NCBI GenBank assembly: GCA_030830465.1
Contig: JAURMY010000055.1
Span: 1-9,076, forward strand
From: Alphaproteobacteria bacterium
Lineage (GTDB): Bacteria > Pseudomonadota > Alphaproteobacteria > Rhodobacterales > Rhodobacteraceae
Length of the DNA stretch: 9,076 nucleotides
Direction: 5' to 3'
Numbering within the stretch: position 1 is the first letter of the stretch; each line of letters opens with the position of its first letter. Under the pieces are notes generated by a model, which saw only the letters and a list, made by a program, of their open reading frames with translations, was not told where the DNA came from and searched no databases. The translations under genes were made by a program, and so were the position numbers. Positions 5,392-9,076 of the stretch are shown one piece after another.

Positions 5392-6513
5392 ATGAAACCA
5401 CAGTCAACCCTTGTCGTCGGGGCCGGCATCGGCGGCCTGACCGTTGCCATCGCCCTGCGCCGCCAGGGCATACCGGTCGAAATCATCGAACGTGAGCCTG
5501 ATTGGACGGCTTATGGCGTCGGTATCATCCAGCAAATGAACGTCATTCGTGCGATGGGGCAACTTGATTTGCTTGACGCCTATATGTCCAAGGCCTGTGG
5601 TTTTGACAAGACAACGCTGTTTGTCGGGCCGGGCGGCCATAAAGAGGCCGAGTTTGAAACCCCCCGCCTTGCCGGGCCGGATTATTTTTCAAACGCCGGG
5701 ATCCGGCGCGTCGATCTTCAGGGGGTTCTGGCCGACCGGGCAAAGTCGCTGGGGGCCAAGGTGCGCCTGGGCCTGACCGTGCGCGAAATGAACGACGATG
5801 GCGACGGGGTGGATGTCAGGTTTTCGGACGGCAGTTCGGGGCGGTATGATGTGGTGATCGGGGCGGATGGCGTGTTTTCAAAAACCCGCCAGATGATCCT
5901 GCCGGATGCCCCCAAGCCCCGGTATACCGGACAATGGGTCTGGCGATACAATCTGCCACGACCCGCCGATCAGGACGGCATTCACGTTTTTGCCGGGCCG
6001 TGCAATGCGGGGTTGGTGCCGATGGCCAACGATCTGATGTATATGTTCCTGCTGAGCGAAGAGCCCGAGGGCACGACCCTGCCTGTCGCGGGTTCGGCCG
6101 CTGCGATGCGCGCGCGCGCGAAAATGGCCCCGCCGCAGATCAAGGCATTGCTGGACCAGATCACCGATGACAAGGGCGTTGTTGCGCGTCCGCTGGAGGT
6201 CGTTTTCGTTGAAGGTGACTGGCACAAGGGCCGGGTTGTGTTGATTGGCGACGCTATTCATGCCTCAACCCCGCATCTTGCGCAGGGTGCCGGCATGGCC
6301 ATCGAGGATTGTCTTGTTCTGGTCGAGGAATTGGCCCGGGCTGACACCCCCGAACAGGCTTTTGCCGCTTATCGTACCCGCCGCATGCCGCGTGTCAGCC
6401 ATGTCGCCAAGGCGTCGATCCGTATAGGCGACATGCAAATGGGCAAAGTGCCGCCCTTTGACGTTGGGGCCGTGACCGGCCAGACCATTGGCATGATGGC
6501 CCAACCGATCTGA
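5392..6513 (+). CDS. FAD-dependent aromatic monooxygenase, group A
   Basis: A 373-residue flavoprotein of the p-hydroxybenzoate hydroxylase class. Using NAD(P)H and O2, these enzymes hydroxylate activated aromatic rings such as salicylate, 3-hydroxybenzoate or 6-hydroxynicotinate. All three fingerprints are present: the FAD dinucleotide motif G-A-G-I-G-G at 10-15 with the acidic residues E33/E35 after the second strand; the DG motif (V-I-G-A-D-G, 155-160); and the GD motif (L-I-G-D-A, 284-288) followed by the typical TPHLAQGAGMAIEDCLVL. The length is normal for the single-component, roughly 370-400-residue subgroup. There is no signal peptide, so it is cytoplasmic. It heads a tight plus-strand set with the hydrolase, cupin and FAH genes. 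Making the catechol-type substrate for the divergent extradiol dioxygenase is the inferred job; the ring it acts on cannot be told from sequence. Confidence 0.93.
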   Translation: MKPQSTLVVGAGIGGLTVAIALRRQGIPVEIIEREPDWTAYGVGIIQQMNVIRAMGQLDLLDAYMSKACGFDKTTLFVGPGGHKEAEFETPRLAGPDYFSNAGIRRVDLQGVLADRAKSLGAKVRLGLTVREMNDDGDGVDVRFSDGSSGRYDVVIGADGVFSKTRQMILPDAPKPRYTGQWVWRYNLPRPADQDGIHVFAGPCNAGLVPMANDLMYMFLLSEEPEGTTLPVAGSAAAMRARAKMAPPQIKALLDQITDDKGVVARPLEVVFVEGDWHKGRVVLIGDAIHASTPHLAQGAGMAIEDCLVLVEELARADTPEQAFAAYRTRRMPRVSHVAKASIRIGDMQMGKVPPFDVGAVTGQTIGMMAQPI

Positions 6514-6534
6514 TCCTTGGAAGGGAACACACCT

Positions 6535-7695
6535 GTGGCAATGTTCGATTACTTCCCGAACTATGTGTGGAACCTGTCGGTTTCAATCGCGATGGCCAGC
6601 GGCGCCGAACTGGGCGAGATCATGGACATGTGCCAGCCCCTGCTGGCCAAGGCACAGACGGGCGAGGATGCAGGCACCCCTGATTTCATGCGCGAATGGA
6701 TGAAGGTTGCCGACAAGCTGGTGTCATTGGCCGACGAAGACGTCGCCGGCGGCCGTTTGCTGTCTGCCGGTCCAAAACTGCAACGCGCCGCCCTTTATTA
6801 TCTGACCGCCGAACGGATGCAGCAGCACGGCAGCGACGGGCGGATGGCCACTTTCAAAAAGGGGATCGCCTGTTTTCTGAAAGGCACCGAATACGCGCGC
6901 GAGGATGTCACGCGGTTTGAAATCCCATTTGGCGACAAGACCCTGCCGGCGATTTATACCCGTGCAATCGGGGTTAAAGGGCCTGCGCCTGCGGTGGTCT
7001 ATCTGAACGGTTTGGACAGCAACAAGGAACTGCTCTATTGGTCGCGACTGCCGCAGGAACTGGCCAAACGCGGTATTTCCTGCCTGTGCGTCGACCAGCC
7101 CGGAACCGGCGAAAGCCTGCGCATTCAGGATATGCCCGCGACCTGGAAATCCGAGGAATGGGGCACGCCGGTCTATGACTGGCTGGCTGCGCGGGGCGAT
7201 GTAGACGCCAAACGCATCGGCATCACCGGCATTTCGCTGGGCGGGTTTTACGCCCCGCGCATCTGTGCCAACGAACCGCGCTTTGCCTCTGGTGCGGTCT
7301 GGGGGGCCAATCACAACTGGGCTGAAGTTCAGCAAAAGCGATTGAAACGCGAAGGCGAAAACCCGGTTCCGCATTATTGGCAGCATGTGCGTTGGGTCTT
7401 TGGTGCCAGGGATATGGAGGATTTCCTTGAAAAATCCGCAGGCATGCATCTGAACGGCCAGATGGAAAAGATCAGGGTGCCGTTTCTGGTGACACACGGC
7501 GCGAACGACCGCCAGATCAGCGTGGATTATGCCCATCAAAGCTATGACCAACTGATCAATTCGCCCCGTCGCGCGTTGAAAATTTTCACGGACCGCGAAG
7601 GCGGGGTTGAACATGTCGGCGCAGATAACATGAGCTTTGGACGCAGTTATATCGCCGACTGGTTTGCCGAAACCCTAGGTGGTCGATTGAGTTGA
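6535..7695 (+). CDS. Alpha/beta hydrolase, 2,6-dihydroxypseudooxynicotine hydrolase-like
   Basis: A 386-residue protein with a helical N-terminal domain (about 1-125) and an alpha/beta hydrolase domain. The build and several stretches, such as the NGLDSNKE oxyanion-hole region (158-165), DQPGTGES (187-194) and ANEPRF, resemble the FrsA/DHPON-hydrolase group. That group's best-known member splits a C-C bond next to a carbonyl in nicotine breakdown. The likely triad is S234 in the elbow G-I-S-L-G, D325 in HGANDRQ and H360 in GGVEHVG. The GTG at 6535 is preferred: AAGGG lies 9 nt before it. An in-frame TTG at 6517 would put that site inside the gene, and the ATG at 6541 is 15 nt away. It starts 21 nt after the monooxygenase stop. 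Hydrolysis of the ring-fission product, as MhpC does in another family, is inferred. A plain esterase or amidase is the alternative. Confidence 0.88.
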   Translation: MAMFDYFPNYVWNLSVSIAMASGAELGEIMDMCQPLLAKAQTGEDAGTPDFMREWMKVADKLVSLADEDVAGGRLLSAGPKLQRAALYYLTAERMQQHGSDGRMATFKKGIACFLKGTEYAREDVTRFEIPFGDKTLPAIYTRAIGVKGPAPAVVYLNGLDSNKELLYWSRLPQELAKRGISCLCVDQPGTGESLRIQDMPATWKSEEWGTPVYDWLAARGDVDAKRIGITGISLGGFYAPRICANEPRFASGAVWGANHNWAEVQQKRLKREGENPVPHYWQHVRWVFGARDMEDFLEKSAGMHLNGQMEKIRVPFLVTHGANDRQISVDYAHQSYDQLINSPRRALKIFTDREGGVEHVGADNMSFGRSYIADWFAETLGGRLS

Positions 7696-7705
7696 AGGAA
7701 GTCCA

Positions 7706-8314
7706 ATGACGCTGCCGGATATCCGCCGCATTGTAACCGGGCATGACGCATCGGGCAAAGCCATTGTTACGCAAAACGGCCCTCTGCCCCATGTAACGCG
7801 CCCAATGCACCAGCCGGGACTGGCGTTTCATGAAATCTGGAATACGGCACAGGTACCGGTGCCTATCGCATTCGTCGAAGGTGAACCAACGGATCGTCAC
7901 CGCGACACCGCGCCCCCCAAAGGCGGCACGATTATCCGGATCGTGGACATCCCGCCCGAAGGCGCGAAAGGACCGGAATTTGACCGTGAACAGGCCAAAG
8001 CCCTGTTTGCAGCCGTCGGGCTGGCAGAAAACGCCAAACACACCGCGCCGGGCCGCCATCCTTTGATGCATCGCACCGAAACTGTCGACTACGGCGTTGT
8101 CCTGTCCGGCGAGATCGTCCTTGTGCTGGACGAAGCGGAAATTCCCTTGCATCCCGGCGACGTTGTCATTCAACGGGGTACAATCCATGCCTGGGCAAAC
8201 CGATCTGACGCCTCTTGCCGTATGCTGTTTTGCCTGACCGACGGGCGATTTGATCCCGATCTGGTCAAGGCGCAGCAGCGTCAGGATGCGGCCGTGCAGA
8301 TGCGGACCCCTTGA
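7706..8314 (+). CDS. Small single-domain cupin protein
   Basis: A 202-residue protein with one cupin barrel in its C-terminal half (about 115-178). The first cupin motif is H118-x3-H122-R-T-E125-T-V-D128-Y ending at G135; it lacks the classical H-x-H pair. The second is PGD (150-152), with G158 and H161 in GTIHAWAN. The subtype with H-R-T-x-T-x-D-Y is common in catabolic operons, usually without an assigned reaction. The N-terminal half (P27-P53, followed by a strand-rich stretch) is family-typical but has no motif I can name. ATG 7706 follows AAGGAAG, which overlaps the hydrolase stop; the gap between genes is 10 nt. It could be a metal-dependent isomerase, dioxygenase or decarboxylase acting on an open-chain intermediate, or an accessory protein. 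It is much shorter than gentisate dioxygenase, a two-cupin enzyme. Confidence 0.88.
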   Translation: MTLPDIRRIVTGHDASGKAIVTQNGPLPHVTRPMHQPGLAFHEIWNTAQVPVPIAFVEGEPTDRHRDTAPPKGGTIIRIVDIPPEGAKGPEFDREQAKALFAAVGLAENAKHTAPGRHPLMHRTETVDYGVVLSGEIVLVLDEAEIPLHPGDVVIQRGTIHAWANRSDASCRMLFCLTDGRFDPDLVKAQQRQDAAVQMRTP

Positions 8315-8341
8315 AAATACGACCGCTGAATTGGAGATTTG

Positions 8342-9076
8342 ATGAGATTCGCCACATTGCCAAACGGAACGCCTGACGGTCGTTTGCATATCGTCAGCCG
8401 GGACAACACCCGCAGCACACAGGCCGTGGCTGTTGATACCCTGCAGGCCCTTCTGGAGGACTGGGACGGTCTCGCCCCGGTGCTTGAAACCGAATATGCG
8501 GCCCTGAACGCCGGCGGAGGACAGGCGTTTGACCCGACGAAGGCCCGCGCGCCGCTGCCACGGGCCTGGCAGTGGCTGGACGGCTCATCCTATGAAAGCC
8601 ACGGCGATCTGATGCAGAAGGTTTTCAAGCTGGACCCGACCCCAAAGGGCCGTCCCCTGATGTATCAGGGCATGTCCGACCGCTTCTACGGTCCGGCGGA
8701 AGACGTTCCCTTACCCTCCGAAGGCGACGGGATCGACTTTGAAGGCGAGTTTGGTGTGATCTGCGACGCCGTGCCGATGGCCGCGGGTGTTGAGACCGCA
8801 AAGGCGCATATCCGGTTGATCGTCCAAATCAACGACTGGTCGCTTCGCACGCTTGCGCCGATTGAAATGAAGACCGGATTTGGCTGGGTTCACGCCAAAC
8901 CCGCCTGTTCGATGGCGCCGGTGGCCGTCACCCCGGATGAATTGGGAAATGCCTGGCGCGACGCGCGGGTGGACCTGCCGCTGGTCGTCGAATTGAACGG
9001 CACAGGTTTTGGTGCGGCGGAAGGCTATCCAATGGCCTACGGATTTGACGACCTGGTTGCCCATGCGGCCCGCACG
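8342..9076 (+). CDS. Fumarylacetoacetate hydrolase (FAH) family enzyme, 3' truncated by window
   Basis: The frame opens at ATG 8342 (GGAG at 8333-8336, 5-nt spacer) and runs 245 codons to the right edge without a stop. Residues about 1-75 are the N-terminal domain of the longer FAH type (MRFATLPNGTPDGRLHIVSR). The catalytic domain follows, with metal ligands in D-F-E134-G-E136 and N-D165, a likely active-site Lys in HAKPACS (K186), and the typical PLPRAWQWLDGS and LMYQGMSD stretches. Family members are about 325-335 residues, so some 80-90 are missing at the edge. FAH enzymes hydrolyse C-C bonds of acylpyruvates or hydrate and isomerise 2-oxo-dienoates, normally with Mg or Mn. It lies 27 nt after the cupin stop and closes the visible plus-strand set. 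A late step giving pyruvate-, fumarate- or similar central metabolites is inferred. Confidence 0.92.
   Translation, partial: MRFATLPNGTPDGRLHIVSRDNTRSTQAVAVDTLQALLEDWDGLAPVLETEYAALNAGGGQAFDPTKARAPLPRAWQWLDGSSYESHGDLMQKVFKLDPTPKGRPLMYQGMSDRFYGPAEDVPLPSEGDGIDFEGEFGVICDAVPMAAGVETAKAHIRLIVQINDWSLRTLAPIEMKTGFGWVHAKPACSMAPVAVTPDELGNAWRDARVDLPLVVELNGTGFGAAEGYPMAYGFDDLVAHAART

Noticed and set aside
6106..6121. CG-dinucleotide run in the monooxygenase gene
   Set aside because: It simply encodes the residues MRARAK in frame; no sign of slippage or a frame break.
6724..7614. A 296-codon minus-strand open frame opposite the alpha/beta hydrolase
   Set aside because: It is a mirror of a gene with a complete catalytic triad; composition is rich in R, Q, H and P as in antisense frames, and no domain is visible.
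7706..8314. Cupin as gentisate 1,2-dioxygenase, making this a gentisate pathway
   Set aside because: It is about 200 residues with one barrel, whereas gentisate dioxygenases are about 350 residues with two, and the first metal motif differs.
7586..8389. A 267-codon minus-strand frame opposite the cupin
   Set aside because: It spans the end of the hydrolase gene, the cupin and the start of the FAH gene, all supported on the plus strand; no motif seen.

Overview
The window is a complete-looking catabolic and transport locus from a GC-rich proteobacterium. A marine alphaproteobacterium is my best guess, from the codon style, the fused TRAP permease and the NodD-like LysR regulator; no rRNA or marker gene confirms this. 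It is built from two gene strings diverging from a 155-bp control region (4234-4388). No tRNA, rRNA, CRISPR array, insertion sequence or phage gene was seen, and no gene-free stretch reaches 300 bases.

Left arm (minus strand, read from 4233 down to 182): a two-domain VOC-fold extradiol-type ring-cleavage dioxygenase, a small Rieske [2Fe-2S] ferredoxin-like protein overlapping it by 4 nt, a metal-dependent cyclase/isatin-hydrolase-like amidohydrolase, and a fused TRAP permease (DctQ plus DctM in one chain). A strong bidirectional hairpin terminator (133-164) ends this arm. It also serves an unidentified plus-strand gene whose last 34 codons enter at the window's left edge.

Right arm (plus strand, from 4389): a LysR regulator of the NodD-like subgroup, then a tight set of a group A FAD monooxygenase, an alpha/beta hydrolase resembling the C-C bond hydrolase of 2,6-dihydroxypseudooxynicotine breakdown, a small cupin, and a fumarylacetoacetate-hydrolase (FAH) family enzyme cut off by the right edge.

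Together the genes fit a pathway that imports an organic anion by TRAP, hydroxylates a ring with the flavin monooxygenase, opens it with the extradiol dioxygenase, splits the product with the alpha/beta hydrolase, and finishes with the FAH enzyme. The cyclase, Rieske protein and cupin have no certain place. The logic parallels the mhp meta-cleavage pathway, but the hydrolase is of a different family. I cannot name the substrate: an aromatic acid or an N-heteroaromatic compound is the most likely class. The two control regions share NodD-type AT-N10-GAT boxes, and the divergent one also carries three TTTTGA/TCAAAA half-sites over a predicted promoter.
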